64,000 nt of DNA from Sporomusa sp. KB1 (GCF_007830295.1 NZ_VLKC01000001.1:205773-269772); one strand, 5' to 3'; shown: positions 25,560 to 35,375, counted from the first letter of the stretch. Translations and numbers: made by a program. Notes: generated by a model from the sequence alone, not told the origin.

Positions 25560-26249
25560 TTAGAACCTTTCGACATTAAATGATACGGCAATAGCGATAT
25601 CAATTTCTTTGGGAGGTTCTTCAAACGGCGCGCTGACCTGAGCCGACTCTAAGGCGCTGGAGTCTAAGACAGCATAGCCGCTGCTTTTTTGCACCCGTAA
25701 AGAATTTCCTTTGATGTCGCCTGCTGAAGTAATGGTAAAGGCGATCGTCGCAGTGCCTTTCATCCCGTTTCCCCTGGCTTCTTGGGGATACGTCAGATTG
25801 CCCCGGACCTTTCTTGCTACCCTGGCCATGTACTGTTGGAGACTGTCTTCCGTCACCGGACTGATGGTTTGTTGTTTTTGCTCTGTTGCCTCGTCCGCCG
25901 TATGGGGCGCCGCCAAAACCGGTTTGAAAGGCGCCTCTTCCACTTTTTCTACCAGCACCGGACTTTTTACGGTTTGATAGTTAGCCGGTGCCGGCGTCGG
26001 TGCCGGCGTCGGCGCCGGCAGAACCTTGTTCACTGGCTGCGGCTCTGCCACTCTCTCGTGTTTCTCTTCCAGTTGACGGTTGGCAACCATCCCAAAAACC
26101 TCAATCCTGAGCCGTTCTGCTCTGTTTGGCTGCGCCTCCGCCGCGTGCAGGGTGGTCAAAAACAGCGGAGAAATCAGGCTTACATGCAGCAGTAAAGAAA
26201 TTGCGAGCCAGTGGAAAAGATTAAGTTTTCCCAACCAATGCACCCTCAC
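25560..26249 (-). CDS. tonB: TonB energy transducer
   Basis: A 229-residue protein. One N-terminal transmembrane helix (about 12-33, FHWLAISLLLHVSLI, with the His typical of TonB) leads to a Pro-rich periplasmic linker (PAPTPAPTPAPA near 80) and a C-terminal TonB domain (about 140-229, LTYPQEARGNGMKGTATIAFTI). It should transmit proton-motive force from ExbB/ExbD to an outer-membrane partner. Start GTG has GAGG 5 bases upstream. It follows exbB and exbD in the same orientation and precedes the autotransporter by about 60 bases. No TonB-dependent receptor gene is present in the window, so its partner is unknown. Confidence 0.9.
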   Translation of the reverse strand: MRVHWLGKLNLFHWLAISLLLHVSLISPLFLTTLHAAEAQPNRAERLRIEVFGMVANRQLEEKHERVAEPQPVNKVLPAPTPAPTPAPANYQTVKSPVLVEKVEEAPFKPVLAAPHTADEATEQKQQTISPVTEDSLQQYMARVARKVRGNLTYPQEARGNGMKGTATIAFTITSAGDIKGNSLRVQKSSGYAVLDSSALESAQVSAPFEEPPKEIDIAIAVSFNVERF

Positions 26250-26329
26250 ATCATCCTCGTATAACGTATTTACGGTGTTATGCTACATCATGTATCATTA
26301 CACCGCATAAGCCTTGTTGTGCCGAATGG

Positions 26330-26710
26330 TTAACTGTGGCCCTTAGTCTGCACCGCGACCTTCTGAAAACTCATTTGTTTCAAAAGGTCGACCACATCAA
26401 TAAAATATTGCAGGGTGACGTCCTTATCCGCCCGGATGACGAAACTGGTTTCCCGGCCCAAAGGCTGGAGGTTCGCCTTGAGGGAGTCCAGCGTGACCGC
26501 TTTCCCATCGAAATAAATGGTTCCGGTCTTTTCTATCTCTATTGCTACAGCCTGATCCGCCTGCGCGACACTTTGGGAAGCCTGCGGCAGATTGACCGGG
26601 ATTCTGCCGCTGGCAATAAAGCTGGAGGTAACCAGGACGATGGTCAAGAGCACCAGCATGATGTCCACGAAGGGGATAACGTTCATATTTTCAAACGGCT
26701 TTTCGTCCAT
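26330..26710 (-). CDS. exbD: ExbD biopolymer transport protein
   Basis: About 126 residues. It has the ExbD pattern of a short cytoplasmic N terminus, one transmembrane helix containing the key Asp ([20 protein letters not shown], about 9-28) and a periplasmic domain ([39 protein letters not shown]). The ATG at 26710 follows GGGAG and overlaps the end of exbB by 20 bases, so the two are translationally coupled. With ExbB it forms the proton-driven motor for TonB. Confidence 0.93.
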   Translation of the reverse strand: MDEKPFENMNVIPFVDIMLVLLTIVLVTSSFIASGRIPVNLPQASQSVAQADQAVAIEIEKTGTIYFDGKAVTLDSLKANLQPLGRETSFVIRADKDVTLQYFIDVVDLLKQMSFQKVAVQTKGHS

Positions 26711-27131
26711 TGGCAATCTCCCATTCCAGCATTAGTACCCTGACTTTCCGCAACAGCGCATTGTACAGCACTACCGCCACCAGCGCCACTATCAGCCCTA
26801 CTGCGGTTGCTTTCAGCGCCAGGGCCAGTCCGGTCATAATCTTGCCGGTGTCCATGGCGACATCGGTTCCCATGTTGTAGAAGGTCAACATAATGCCCAG
26901 TACGGTGCCCAGCAGCCCCACATAGGGAGCATTCGCCCCTACCGAAGCGACGAGGAACAGTCTCCGGGTTAGTATCAGTTCTAAGGATTTGATATCCTGA
27001 AAGTCCGTAATGTTCAGATTCCGGTAAAAAACGTAGCGTTCCAGCGATATGGCCACCACGGCTATACTCAGAACCAGTAAAATCCCGATAATACCGTAAT
27101 CAATTACATTAGGCAGCACTTTTGCAAGCAT
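26691..27131 (-). CDS. exbB: ExbB proton channel subunit (short form)
   Basis: A 146-residue MotA/TolQ/ExbB-family protein with three transmembrane segments (about 12-32, 65-85 and 100-122). Typical motifs are [11 protein letters not shown] after helix 1, [19 protein letters not shown] in helix 2 and [19 protein letters not shown] in helix 3. It is shorter than E. coli ExbB, as is usual for the compact ExbB class in TonB clusters of anaerobes. It starts the exbB-exbD-tonB unit, 209 bases after tpsA. Confidence 0.93.
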   Translation of the reverse strand: MLAKVLPNVIDYGIIGILLVLSIAVVAISLERYVFYRNLNITDFQDIKSLELILTRRLFLVASVGANAPYVGLLGTVLGIMLTFYNMGTDVAMDTGKIMTGLALALKATAVGLIVALVAVVLYNALLRKVRVLMLEWEIANGRKAV

Positions 27132-27187
27132 ATTGATTTCTCCATTCTTTTTTTGTTTTCCTCAGTTTTATCGTGGCAATCCCCTTT

Positions 27188-27263
27188 TGTCATCCTGAGC
27201 CTAAGCGTTAGCAAAGGAGCTCTTTTGACTGGTTTGAGATTGTTTGCTGTGCTCAGGATGACA
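27188..27263. repeat. Intergenic element with 13-bp inverted ends
   Basis: TGTCATCCTGAGC at 27188-27200 and its exact complement GCTCAGGATGACA at 27251-27263 bound a 76-bp element between exbB and tpsA. This end sequence resembles a widely dispersed bacterial intergenic palindrome family. It encodes no protein. Confidence 0.65.
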
Positions 27264-27340
27264 GATGCGGTACACAATTTCATTCCAATGTCAACAACTT
27301 AGCGATTAACTGCTTGTTATTCTTGAGGTGTGAACATTGA

Positions 27341-30300
27341 TTATTTTTTACCTTTGGAGTCGTCGTCCTCATTGTTAGGTTCGGCGTCTTCCAACTGATA
27401 TTCGACTCCATCCGCCTGCACGGCTGTGATGTCGGCCGAATAACTGCTTGCGTCGCCCGACGACACTTGCCACAGGTTGTCCGGATTCGACCGATCCTCT
27501 GCCGTTTTCAACGTATGGCCCTCAGTTTGGCCGGACTGCTCGCTGATGCCGGCCTGCGCTATCGCGATTGCTTGTTCTTGCGAAGCGTACATGCCGGCAT
27601 TCGCTTGTTCCGCCGTGGCTTGGTTGGCCAGATTTGTAGCTTCAGACCGCGCCTCGGCGGCCTGCTGCGCTTGTTGTGTATTCGATGACAACGGCCCCTG
27701 CGTGGACGATGGCCCGGTATCGGTAGTGCTGGTCAGACCGGTCATACTGCCCTTGCCGATACCGCCGTAAGCGCCTGAAGTCGCGGAACTGTAAGTATTC
27801 CCTTCCATGGTGGCGGCAGCGGAAACGTTCCCTGCGAAGGCACCGGTGTTAGTGACTGTATTGACTGCACTGCTGACAGCCAGTAGCGAGCCGAAGGAGG
27901 AGGAATTGGTGATGCTGCCACCTGCCAGGGTTCCAACAAAGCCGCCTATGCCGGCTGCGCCGTCGTTCAGGCCGCTTGCCCAGCTAATGACCTTCCCCTG
28001 ACTGAGGACCACATTTCCGGTCGCATAGGAGTTGTCAATAGTGCCGCCGCTGTTTGTTCCGACAAACCCGCCCACAGCGGAAAAGGAGGCATATTGGGAA
28101 TTGGGGTTTGTCCCCACGTTCACGTTCCCTGTGGCCCCGGAGTTGAAGATGGAGCCGCTGTTTGATCCGGCGAACCCGCCTGCATTATTATTTGTAGCAG
28201 CGTCTTGATATGACGTTACGTTTCCTAAGGAGACGGAGTTCTGGATGACAGCGGTGGTTCCAGAATTACTCCCGACTAGGCCGCCGACATTACTCGAATT
28301 GTTCGTATCCACGTCCACATTGGCGTAGCCTCCGTAGATGACGCCGCTGTTGATGCCGACCAGGCCGCCGACGCCAGGAGCGATCGAGTAACCTCCGAGT
28401 GAGTTCGTAGGGTTGGTAACGATTATGCTGCCGGTTGCTGCAACATTGATGATTTTGCTGTAGTTATACCCGGCGATGGCACCGATGTAGCCCCGGTCGG
28501 AGGTAATATTTACATTGGTCAGGCTGAGGTCGCGGATGACGCCGTAATTAGTACCTACCAAGGCAAGGTAAAAGCTGCTGCTGTCTATGGTCAGATTGGC
28601 GATATTGTTCCCCAGCCCCTCCAAGACGGCTCCAGAAGAAAATTTGCTTATCAGAGAATCGGTTAAGGCCGTGTCCGGAGCAATCAGGTTTGACGCCAGC
28701 GCATAGAACCCGACGCCGCCATTCTTGTTGATGACGCTTATATCGTGAGGGTTGGCCGAGCCGTCGGCCAGGGTCGGGGAAGCGATGCTGGTGATGAGCG
28801 TGTATTGATTGCCGTTGATGGTCAGAGGATTGGCGGCGGTATTGCCGCTGAAATCAATCCGGCCGACGTAGGTCCCGGTCTTTTTGTCGAAGAGGGGGCT
28901 AAGCCCGCCCAGGGGCGTTCCGTATTTGGAAGTCGGATTGCCCTTGGCGTCCGTACTCGTATCAATGTCGTCATTGTAGTTCATGACGAGACTTCCTTGG
29001 TTAGCGGCGGTCATTACGGCGTTGAGGTTGACGAATTTGCCGGCGTTGAGCGTCAGGGTACCGGCCGACCAGTTGACCGTATCGTTAACGTTGATGTTAT
29101 TGCCGGTGAACGACCACGCCCCGTCGTTAGTCCAGCTTTGCGGCGCGTTGAAATTGATATTGCCGGTGGCATTGGCGGTGAGCGTATTCACCTGCAGGGA
29201 CGAGGGCGAGTTGATGTTGATGTCCAGCAGCGCGTTCAGCGCTAACCCGGAGGAGGCGCCGCTGCCGGTAATAGGCGCGTTGACATTGATCTTGTTGGTG
29301 GCATTGAGGGTCAACGTTGTGTTGGCCGACCAGTTCACTGTATCGTTGACGTTGATGCTGCCGTCGTAGCCGCGGCCACCGGTTGAGAGGATCAGCACAT
29401 TGTTGGAGCCGAGTTGGCTGCCGAGCTCAACGCCGGTAATGTCGCCGCCTACCGCCGAGATGGTGAAGCCGTCCGGGTCAAGCAGCCAGGTGCCTGTTTT
29501 CCCGTTAGCAGCCACGGTGGTGATGAGGGCGTTGTTGCCAATCTTCAGTTTCTTGCCGCTGGTCTCAATGAAGCCACCGTCACCGCTGCTTGTGCCGCCT
29601 TTGGCGCTGGCTGTCCCGTTAAAGGAAGTGGCGCCGTCGGACCAGACTACGATTGTGCCGCCGTCGCCTGCGGTGATGGCGTCGGCGTTAATGGTGACGT
29701 TGTTGGCGACCGTAGTAGTGGCGGCATTTTGTTCCGGACCCCGGCCCTGCTTGTTGCCGCCGAGGAGAACCGTACCGCCGCCGTTAGCGCCGGACACGTC
29801 GATCGCCGTTCCGGCCGCCAGGGTGAGGTCATTGCCCAAAACCTTGACCGTGCCGCCGGTTTGCCCGGCGTCTTTGCCGGAAGCGTCCAGCACGCCGCTG
29901 TTGACAACCGCGCCGACGCTGCCGCCGTCAAGCGTGATGATCCCGTTGGAATTTCCAATGCTTTGCGCCTCAATTACGCCGGTGTTTTTGAGTACTGAGC
30001 CGGCCAGGTCGCTGGCTGCTCTGGCGGTCATAACCACCTGCCCGCCGTTGGCCTGAATAAGCTTGTGGTTCTCGGCCAGGGCATCCAGGGCTTCTTGCGT
30101 TACGGCCAGGCTATACAGTCCGTCGCCGTGAAAGTCAAGGGTGGCGGCACTGCCGGCCCCCAGCGCAACCGTGCCCTGGTTGGCAACGATTACCCCTTGG
30201 TTGGAAACCTGGGCGCCTAAAAGAGCTACATAGCCGCCGCTCACTGCTGTAATCGAGCCCTGGTTAATGACCGAACCGCCATTTCCGGTAAAATCATACT

Positions 30301-30811
30301 TTCCTTTTTGAAAATCGGCGTCGGAAATAGATAACGTGGAAGCCACAATCCCGCCGACATTTACCGACGAGCCAGGCGCGAATAAAATCCCGTTGGTATT
30401 AATCAAAAACACTTGGCCATTGGCATTCAGCTTGCCGTAGATGCTGGAGGCGTTATTGCCCACCACCCGGTTTAAAGCGATAGAGCTTGCTCCGGGCTGC
30501 AGAAAGTTGACCGTCTCATTGGCGCCAATGTTGAAGCTCTGCCAGTCAATGCTCAGTTTGTTGGTGGTCTGGGTGATATTGGTGATATTGCCGCTTTGGC
30601 TGATGCTGCCGGCCCCGGCGGTAATCTGGCCGCCGTCCAGGCTGGCATAGGCCGGCAGGGTCATAGCCGATAGCAGCAGGGTGGCTGCCGCCACCGGCGG
30701 CAGTATAATCTTGGCCAGGGCTTGCAGCGAACTCCGGCCCGGGTTTAGTGACCGGGCTGCTGATTGCCCTTGTTGCTGACGGTCCCACTCGCGTCGCCAT
30801 TTTCGTTTCAT
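27341..30811 (-). CDS. TpsA: filamentous-haemagglutinin-type exoprotein with GLUG repeats
   Basis: A 1156-residue two-partner-secretion substrate. Extended leader (about 1-56, hydrophobic core ILPPVAAATLLLSAMTLPAY) is followed by the TPS secretion domain (about 57-250: LDGGQITAGAGSISQSGNIT, NFLQPGASSIALNRVVG, LINTNGILFAPGSSVNVGG). Next is a beta-helix segment with GGFIETSGKKLKIGNN and GTWLLDPDGFTI. Residues about 730-950 carry GLUG repeats (GGLVGINSGVIYGG, GGFVGTNSGGTIDNSYATGN). The C terminus is a Gln/Ala-rich helix plus a Glu/Asp tail. It is exported by the adjacent TpsB and probably acts in surface adhesion. GC-rich compared with flanking core genes. A decayed homologue of its C terminus lies at 18231. 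Confidence 0.92.
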   Translation of the reverse strand: MKRKWRREWDRQQQGQSAARSLNPGRSSLQALAKIILPPVAAATLLLSAMTLPAYASLDGGQITAGAGSISQSGNITNITQTTNKLSIDWQSFNIGANETVNFLQPGASSIALNRVVGNNASSIYGKLNANGQVFLINTNGILFAPGSSVNVGGIVASTLSISDADFQKGKYDFTGNGGSVINQGSITAVSGGYVALLGAQVSNQGVIVANQGTVALGAGSAATLDFHGDGLYSLAVTQEALDALAENHKLIQANGGQVVMTARAASDLAGSVLKNTGVIEAQSIGNSNGIITLDGGSVGAVVNSGVLDASGKDAGQTGGTVKVLGNDLTLAAGTAIDVSGANGGGTVLLGGNKQGRGPEQNAATTTVANNVTINADAITAGDGGTIVVWSDGATSFNGTASAKGGTSSGDGGFIETSGKKLKIGNNALITTVAANGKTGTWLLDPDGFTISAVGGDITGVELGSQLGSNNVLILSTGGRGYDGSINVNDTVNWSANTTLTLNATNKINVNAPITGSGASSGLALNALLDININSPSSLQVNTLTANATGNINFNAPQSWTNDGAWSFTGNNINVNDTVNWSAGTLTLNAGKFVNLNAVMTAANQGSLVMNYNDDIDTSTDAKGNPTSKYGTPLGGLSPLFDKKTGTYVGRIDFSGNTAANPLTINGNQYTLITSIASPTLADGSANPHDISVINKNGGVGFYALASNLIAPDTALTDSLISKFSSGAVLEGLGNNIANLTIDSSSFYLALVGTNYGVIRDLSLTNVNITSDRGYIGAIAGYNYSKIINVAATGSIIVTNPTNSLGGYSIAPGVGGLVGINSGVIYGGYANVDVDTNNSSNVGGLVGSNSGTTAVIQNSVSLGNVTSYQDAATNNNAGGFAGSNSGSIFNSGATGNVNVGTNPNSQYASFSAVGGFVGTNSGGTIDNSYATGNVVLSQGKVISWASGLNDGAAGIGGFVGTLAGGSITNSSSFGSLLAVSSAVNTVTNTGAFAGNVSAAATMEGNTYSSATSGAYGGIGKGSMTGLTSTTDTGPSSTQGPLSSNTQQAQQAAEARSEATNLANQATAEQANAGMYASQEQAIAIAQAGISEQSGQTEGHTLKTAEDRSNPDNLWQVSSGDASSYSADITAVQADGVEYQLEDAEPNNEDDDSKGKK

Positions 30812-30915
30812 AGATGATCACTCCTTTAATTTGCTTGCTGGTAGAAGAAGCCCCACCCCGAGGCTGTTGAGCTTTCCTCCCGTTCTCCCTCCTTTGTCAT
30901 TACCATTCTGTTAGG

Positions 30916-32646
30916 TTAGAAATACCGTGCGCCGACCAACCACCAGCGGCCGTGTTTGTCGCTTTCCGTAGTGGCCTGGCTGGAGGATAGCTTCCACGCG
31001 TAATCGACCCGAAGGTTGTATTTTTGCCACTTGTTTAGTATTAAACCCAGCCCCGCGCCGCTGAGCGTCCGGGAGGGAGAGCTGTCTTTCCAGTTGTTTT
31101 TACTGCCGCCGACATGGCCGCTGTCAATAAACGCTGCCAGTTGGAATTTGGGCGTAGGCAGGTCATAGCGCAGTTCTCCGGTTAGTATATAGCCCTCATC
31201 GCCGTAAGCTTCGCCCTGGGGATAGGCTCGTACGCCATTGGCTCCCCCGAGATAGAGCTGCTCCGAAGAATCAAGGTTCTTGTTGGCCAACTGGCCTTTG
31301 ATCGACAGATATAAATTCAACCGGTCTTTCAAATGCTGGTAGCGGCTGGCAGTAACGTTTACTTTAGTGTAATGTCCTGCAGTCTGCGCTCCTTTGGCGT
31401 CGGTAACCTCCCAGTTGTTTCCGTAAATATCCTCTTTGCCGGTAAAATTGAGCCGACCGCTCACCAGGCTTAGCTCGAAATTGTTTATGCCGCGGCTGTC
31501 CCGGCTGATACCGTTAAGGCCCAAGGTAACAAAATCGGTTTTCCGCCGGTTGGAGGAGTTGAACAAGTCAATATCGTCAACAAGCCGGCGCGTAGCTACG
31601 CCAATCTGTCCATAAAGATCATAATTGCGGGAACGGACGAACGGGTACTGGCCATAAACGCCATAGGTTTCGGATTTGCCGTTGGCCGAAAGGAGAGCAT
31701 ACTCCTCTTTAAGAGTGTAGTTAAGGCGCGAATAATGCACCCCCAGCCGCCAACCCTGGCTGCCGGCCGGGAGCAGGTAATTTAGGCTGAGATTGCTCAT
31801 GCCGTTGCCGGTATAACTGCCGCCAATGCTCAGCACGTCCCCCTGGCCGGTGGCATTATTGAAGTTGATGTCCAGGTTGCTCTGTTCGGAACCGGTGTAA
31901 CGGTTGCCGTAGTTGTTCGCCAATAAAGTCGCAGTCACTGTGTTGGCATCCTTGATATCGACAACAAGTTCAGTGGTGCCGTCCTCCTTGCCCGGAGTCA
32001 GAACAGATTGAACTTTGATTCCGCCAATATTGTTTAGAAGGAGCAACACGCGTTCCAGTTCGTCTCGTTTCACATAATCCCCAGCCTTGATGCCGCTTAA
32101 AAATTTGGCGGCAGCCGCATTGGACAGCCTGGAGTGGTTCCGGATATCAATCCCGCTGTACTTTCCAGGCATTACAGCTATTTCCACTATGCCGTCCCTT
32201 ATTTCCTGAACCGGAATATAGGCGATGGCCACCACAAAGCCCTGGTTGCGGAAATACTGGGCAATGCGGCCGGCGACCTCTTTCTGTTCATCCAGGGTAA
32301 GTTCTTTGCCCACCGCGTCTTTAACCAGTGCCTGCAGCTTGTCCTCACTGTAGATGCTCTGGCCGGTGATATGAAAACCGCGGACTTTAATCCTGGGGCC
32401 TGCTGCTGGCTTGGGCGCCTCTTGCTGCTGTTCGTTCACCGTTTGCTGTTCATTCACTTCGATGCTGACGTTGTTTTTCGGCTGGGTGGGAAGTTGCTTT
32501 TGTTTTACACTGTCGGCTACCTGGCCGGCGATTTGACCGGTATTGGGAGCAGCGGCCAAAGCCGGCAAAGTTGTTCCGATGGTCAGCGCTAAAACGGGAA
32601 GCAGGCAGCATATCCTGCTGCGCAGTAATGATCTGTTTCGTTGCAT
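30916..32646 (-). CDS. TpsB: ShlB/FhaC-type outer-membrane transporter
   Basis: A 576-residue Omp85-superfamily transporter for the TpsA protein. Signal peptide about 1-31 (LPVLALTIGTTLPALA), then a Gln-rich linker and POTRA domains (about 85-235: IKVRGFHITGQSIYSEDKL, RNQGFVVAIAYIPVQEIRDG). The barrel follows (about 240-576), including the conserved LYLGGANGVRAYPQGE motif, the VRGY/F-type signature of the family, and a terminal Phe (WWLVGARYF). It is first in the island, 104 bases before tpsA. Presence of TPS in a Firmicute requires an outer membrane, which supports a Negativicutes host. Confidence 0.93.
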   Translation of the reverse strand: MQRNRSLLRSRICCLLPVLALTIGTTLPALAAAPNTGQIAGQVADSVKQKQLPTQPKNNVSIEVNEQQTVNEQQQEAPKPAAGPRIKVRGFHITGQSIYSEDKLQALVKDAVGKELTLDEQKEVAGRIAQYFRNQGFVVAIAYIPVQEIRDGIVEIAVMPGKYSGIDIRNHSRLSNAAAAKFLSGIKAGDYVKRDELERVLLLLNNIGGIKVQSVLTPGKEDGTTELVVDIKDANTVTATLLANNYGNRYTGSEQSNLDINFNNATGQGDVLSIGGSYTGNGMSNLSLNYLLPAGSQGWRLGVHYSRLNYTLKEEYALLSANGKSETYGVYGQYPFVRSRNYDLYGQIGVATRRLVDDIDLFNSSNRRKTDFVTLGLNGISRDSRGINNFELSLVSGRLNFTGKEDIYGNNWEVTDAKGAQTAGHYTKVNVTASRYQHLKDRLNLYLSIKGQLANKNLDSSEQLYLGGANGVRAYPQGEAYGDEGYILTGELRYDLPTPKFQLAAFIDSGHVGGSKNNWKDSSPSRTLSGAGLGLILNKWQKYNLRVDYAWKLSSSQATTESDKHGRWWLVGARYF

Positions 32647-32874
32647 AATCTCATCCTTTCCGCGTTAATAAAGCCTATAATAATTGCGAATAATCTGTTT
32701 TCATTAAAAACAACCCTCCTAATTTTGTTTTACCGAGTCTGTATCCCCCCTTTCAATTGGTCATAAATGGTTACCTCTCCACATCCAAAGTAGATTTTTT
32801 GGTATGTAAGTTAGCTAATAAATCTGCCTAGTGAAAAAAGGTAAATTGTACACTTGCTGTCTGTTTTGAAAATT
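32647..32874. other. Promoter-side intergenic region of the surface island
   Basis: AT-rich DNA between the tpsB start and a terminator. I see no gene. It should hold the minus-strand promoter of tpsB, but no clear -35/-10 pair could be fixed. Confidence 0.35.
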
Positions 32875-32933
32875 AAAAAAGGCATATCGATTAACCGAAG
32901 CCAAAGCTTCAGTGTAATCGATATGCCTTTTTT
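32875..32933. terminator. Bidirectional terminator
   Basis: Perfect 19-bp arms 32875-32893 and 32915-32933 (AAAAAAGGCATATCGATTA and complement), with A and T runs on both sides. It insulates the GC-rich surface island from the upstream core genes. Confidence 0.85.
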
Positions 32934-33072
32934 TACTCAACTAACCACACTTACTTCACAGCTAGCTGATACCGCAGTCTAAAATTATCTAACACAGGAA
33001 ACAAAATGCAATGCGATTATTATAATATAATAACCATTTAGAAATTAACCAAGGCTAACGTGTTCTATCGAC

Positions 33073-33690
33073 TCATTTACCAACATGATTTATTAATTCC
33101 ACCCTAAATCTGGAATTGGTACATTTAATTATATTTAAGCAAACATGCCTCTGACTTATTCGAAACAAATATTTAACCGGAGCTCCCAGTATATAGCATA
33201 AAAGTAGCCGATTGACATCATTGTGACCTGTGATGAGAATATTCCCCGTAGAGCTTCTCAAAATATCATGAAAAGCGGATACCACTCGCCTACTGCAATC
33301 AATATAACTTTCACCTCCGGGCACACAATAGTAGCTCAAATCTGTGCCCCGTTCCCTAAAAGCTTCGGGATAATTTTTAGCAATCTCAGTGATCGTCCTA
33401 CCTTCCCATTTGCCGAAATTAATTTCCCGCAGCTTTTTATGAGAGATAACAGCAATCGCCTTGGGTGAAGCTATAATTTCAGCAGTTTGTCTTGACCGGG
33501 AAAGGTCACTGCAATGTACCGAACTAATATCCACATCCCCAAGTCTCCTGCACAAGTTCCGCGCTTGATTAATACCCTCTTCGTTCAACGGTACATCGAT
33601 TTGCCCAATGTACCGTCGTTGATCGTCACCCAACTGAATTTTCCCGGGGCGTACTAAATACACTAGCCTATTTGCTTTCATTCTTGTCAT
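33073..33690 (-). CDS. Histidine-phosphatase-fold protein lacking the catalytic histidine
   Basis: About 205 residues of the phosphoglycerate-mutase/alpha-ribazole-phosphatase superfamily: YLVRPGK at the N terminus, YIGQIDVPLNEEGINQARNL, SSVHCSDLSRSRQTAEII, LREINFGKWEGRTITEIAK and LITGHNDVNRLLLC. In the family the first motif is R-H-G and its His is the phosphorylated residue; here codon CCC gives R-P-G. The other core positions (second Arg, Glu of LREINFGKWEG, His of TGHND) are kept. It may be a pseudoenzyme or bind a phospho-ligand without turnover. Start is uncertain: ATG 33690 or 33681 with a weak GAGAG site; an upstream ATG at 33738 is also in frame. Confidence 0.75.
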   Translation of the reverse strand: MTRMKANRLVYLVRPGKIQLGDDQRRYIGQIDVPLNEEGINQARNLCRRLGDVDISSVHCSDLSRSRQTAEIIASPKAIAVISHKKLREINFGKWEGRTITEIAKNYPEAFRERGTDLSYYCVPGGESYIDCSRRVVSAFHDILRSSTGNILITGHNDVNRLLLCYILGAPVKYLFRISQRHVCLNIIKCTNSRFRVELINHVGK

Positions 33691-33738
33691 CCACTCTCTG
33701 TATTGTTTAACCCGAGAGAACCTCATACAAAATAACAA

Positions 33739-34271
33739 TGCAATTGCCGATATACCAGTTCATATTACCACTTTAGATCACAGGCAAACAAAAAGTTGCC
33801 AGGGCCATAGAAAAGCTGCTTGGCAACACAAAAATACTCGCGTAACCAGAACTTCAAGCAACAAACCTAATTAGCGACATTGCTTGTGTATATACTGTCA
33901 CTTAAATAAATAAAATAGTAATTAATGTCAACCTAACTAAAATAATAATACATAAATAATCATAAATCAACAAAATTATTATATTTATTAATTTTATGAT
34001 TGTTTATGTATAATATATTTATTGGTGAAATAAAACCCTAATACTAATAAGAGGTCGTCCCAAAAGATTAAAACTTTGAGACGACTGTTAATTTGCAGAA
34101 TATGCCGGAAATCAAGTAAACATAAACCGTTCCAATTTGCTATAATGTATTGCACATTATTACATCAACGGAGGCGGATTACGCAATAATAAAAAACACT
34201 GCCGAACCTTACACATATTTATGATTGTGCCGCTGCCTGATACAGCGAATGTGCCGTCAATAGGATTGGCT
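33739..34271. other. AT-rich intergenic region with a hairpin and plus-strand promoter-like site
   Basis: No gene seen. It holds a very AT-rich stretch (33890-34040), an imperfect hairpin at 34054-34086 (GTCGTCCCAAAAG paired with CTTTGAGACGAC) that resembles the ends of some insertion-sequence remnants, and TATAAT at about 34140 on the plus strand leading toward no clear start codon. Confidence 0.4.
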
Positions 34272-35183
34272 CTACAAAACCCTTTCCCCTAATAACGACC
34301 CCATCAGGTCTACCGCCACTTTAGCAGTCTGATTCCTATTATCTAATATGGTGTTCACTTCCACGAACTCGGCGCTGGTAACAATATTAGCTGCAGAAAT
34401 AAGTTCCATGGCTAAATGGCTTTCACGGTATGTTAATCCGCCAAGTACCGGTGTACCAACACCCGGTGCGTGCAAGGGGTCGATGACATCCATATCAAAA
34501 CTCACGTGAACACCATCAGTGCCATCAGTTGCAATCTTAATGGCCGCTTCCATCACCTTAGCCATACCCATTATGTCGATATCATGCATGGTGTATACGA
34601 TAACACCAAGTTCTTTAAGTAGTATTTTCTCCCCTGGGTCCAAATCCCGAATACCAATCATTACAAACTTCTCCGGGTCAAGTTTTGCAGCCCGGCCTCC
34701 GACTCCGGTCAACCGCTCATGACCATGGCCCAAACACACCGCCACCGGCATTCCGTGAATATTACCGGACGGCGAAGTTGCAGCAGTATTAATATCGCCG
34801 TGGGCGTCGAACCATAGAACACCCAACTTCTTTTTATGCTGGAGCACACCGGAGATAGTACCAATAGCAATGCTATGGTCACCGCCGAGAATCAGGGGAA
34901 AACGTGATTTTGCCATTTCCTCAGCTACCATGCGGCAAAGCTCAGTGTTAACTCTTTCAATTTCGTCCAGATATTTTAGACTCGTTCCGTCCATATAGCA
35001 GGAGTCTGGCCTATTAGCCACAATATCTCCCTTGTCGTCAATTTCATAACCGAGTGCCTGGAGTTTTTCACCCACCTTTGCATACCGGATAGCACTAGGC
35101 CCCATATCTACGCCCCGGCGATCCGCACCTAGATCTAATGGTACTCCGATAATTGAAATGCGACTATTAATAGTTGGATTCAT
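34272..35183 (-). CDS. rocF: Arginase
   Basis: Hydrolyses L-arginine to ornithine and urea. The 303-residue product carries the arginase Mn-binding motifs [22 protein letters not shown] and [19 protein letters not shown], and starts [20 protein letters not shown]. Length is typical of bacterial arginases of the RocF type; agmatinases have different specificity segments. ATG 35183 follows a GGGGG site at proper spacing and is preferred to the upstream ATG at 35225. No other arginine-catabolic gene is adjacent. Confidence 0.92.
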   Translation of the reverse strand: MNPTINSRISIIGVPLDLGADRRGVDMGPSAIRYAKVGEKLQALGYEIDDKGDIVANRPDSCYMDGTSLKYLDEIERVNTELCRMVAEEMAKSRFPLILGGDHSIAIGTISGVLQHKKKLGVLWFDAHGDINTAATSPSGNIHGMPVAVCLGHGHERLTGVGGRAAKLDPEKFVMIGIRDLDPGEKILLKELGVIVYTMHDIDIMGMAKVMEAAIKIATDGTDGVHVSFDMDVIDPLHAPGVGTPVLGGLTYRESHLAMELISAANIVTSAEFVEVNTILDNRNQTAKVAVDLMGSLLGERVL

Positions 35184-35319
35184 AGGAAGAACCCCCTTAA
35201 CCGTATACCTTATCATCTTACTCATAATGAAGTGTAGTCTCGGATAAAGCTTCGGTTCGGCAAATTGGTAACCAAAACTAGGTTACTGATTTTCCCTTAA
35301 TTTAATACCTGATTAAATA

Positions 35320-35367
35320 ATAATACCCCATAGGGTAAGCCTGTTACGGCTCTCTATGGGGTATTAT
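35320..35367 (-). terminator. Terminator after the 69-residue protein gene
   Basis: Arms 35320-35333 and 35354-35367 (ATAATACCCCATAG and complement). The minus-strand tail is ATTATTATTT. Confidence 0.65.
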
Positions 35368-35375
35368 CACTGTTT

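Noticed and set aside
28745-30056. Plus-strand frames opposite tpsA
   Set aside because: Shadows of the beta-helix coding sequence on the minus strand; no independent support.
34054-34086. Hairpin resembling an insertion-sequence end
   Set aside because: Only one end-like sequence is found, with no transposase remnant or second terminus nearby.
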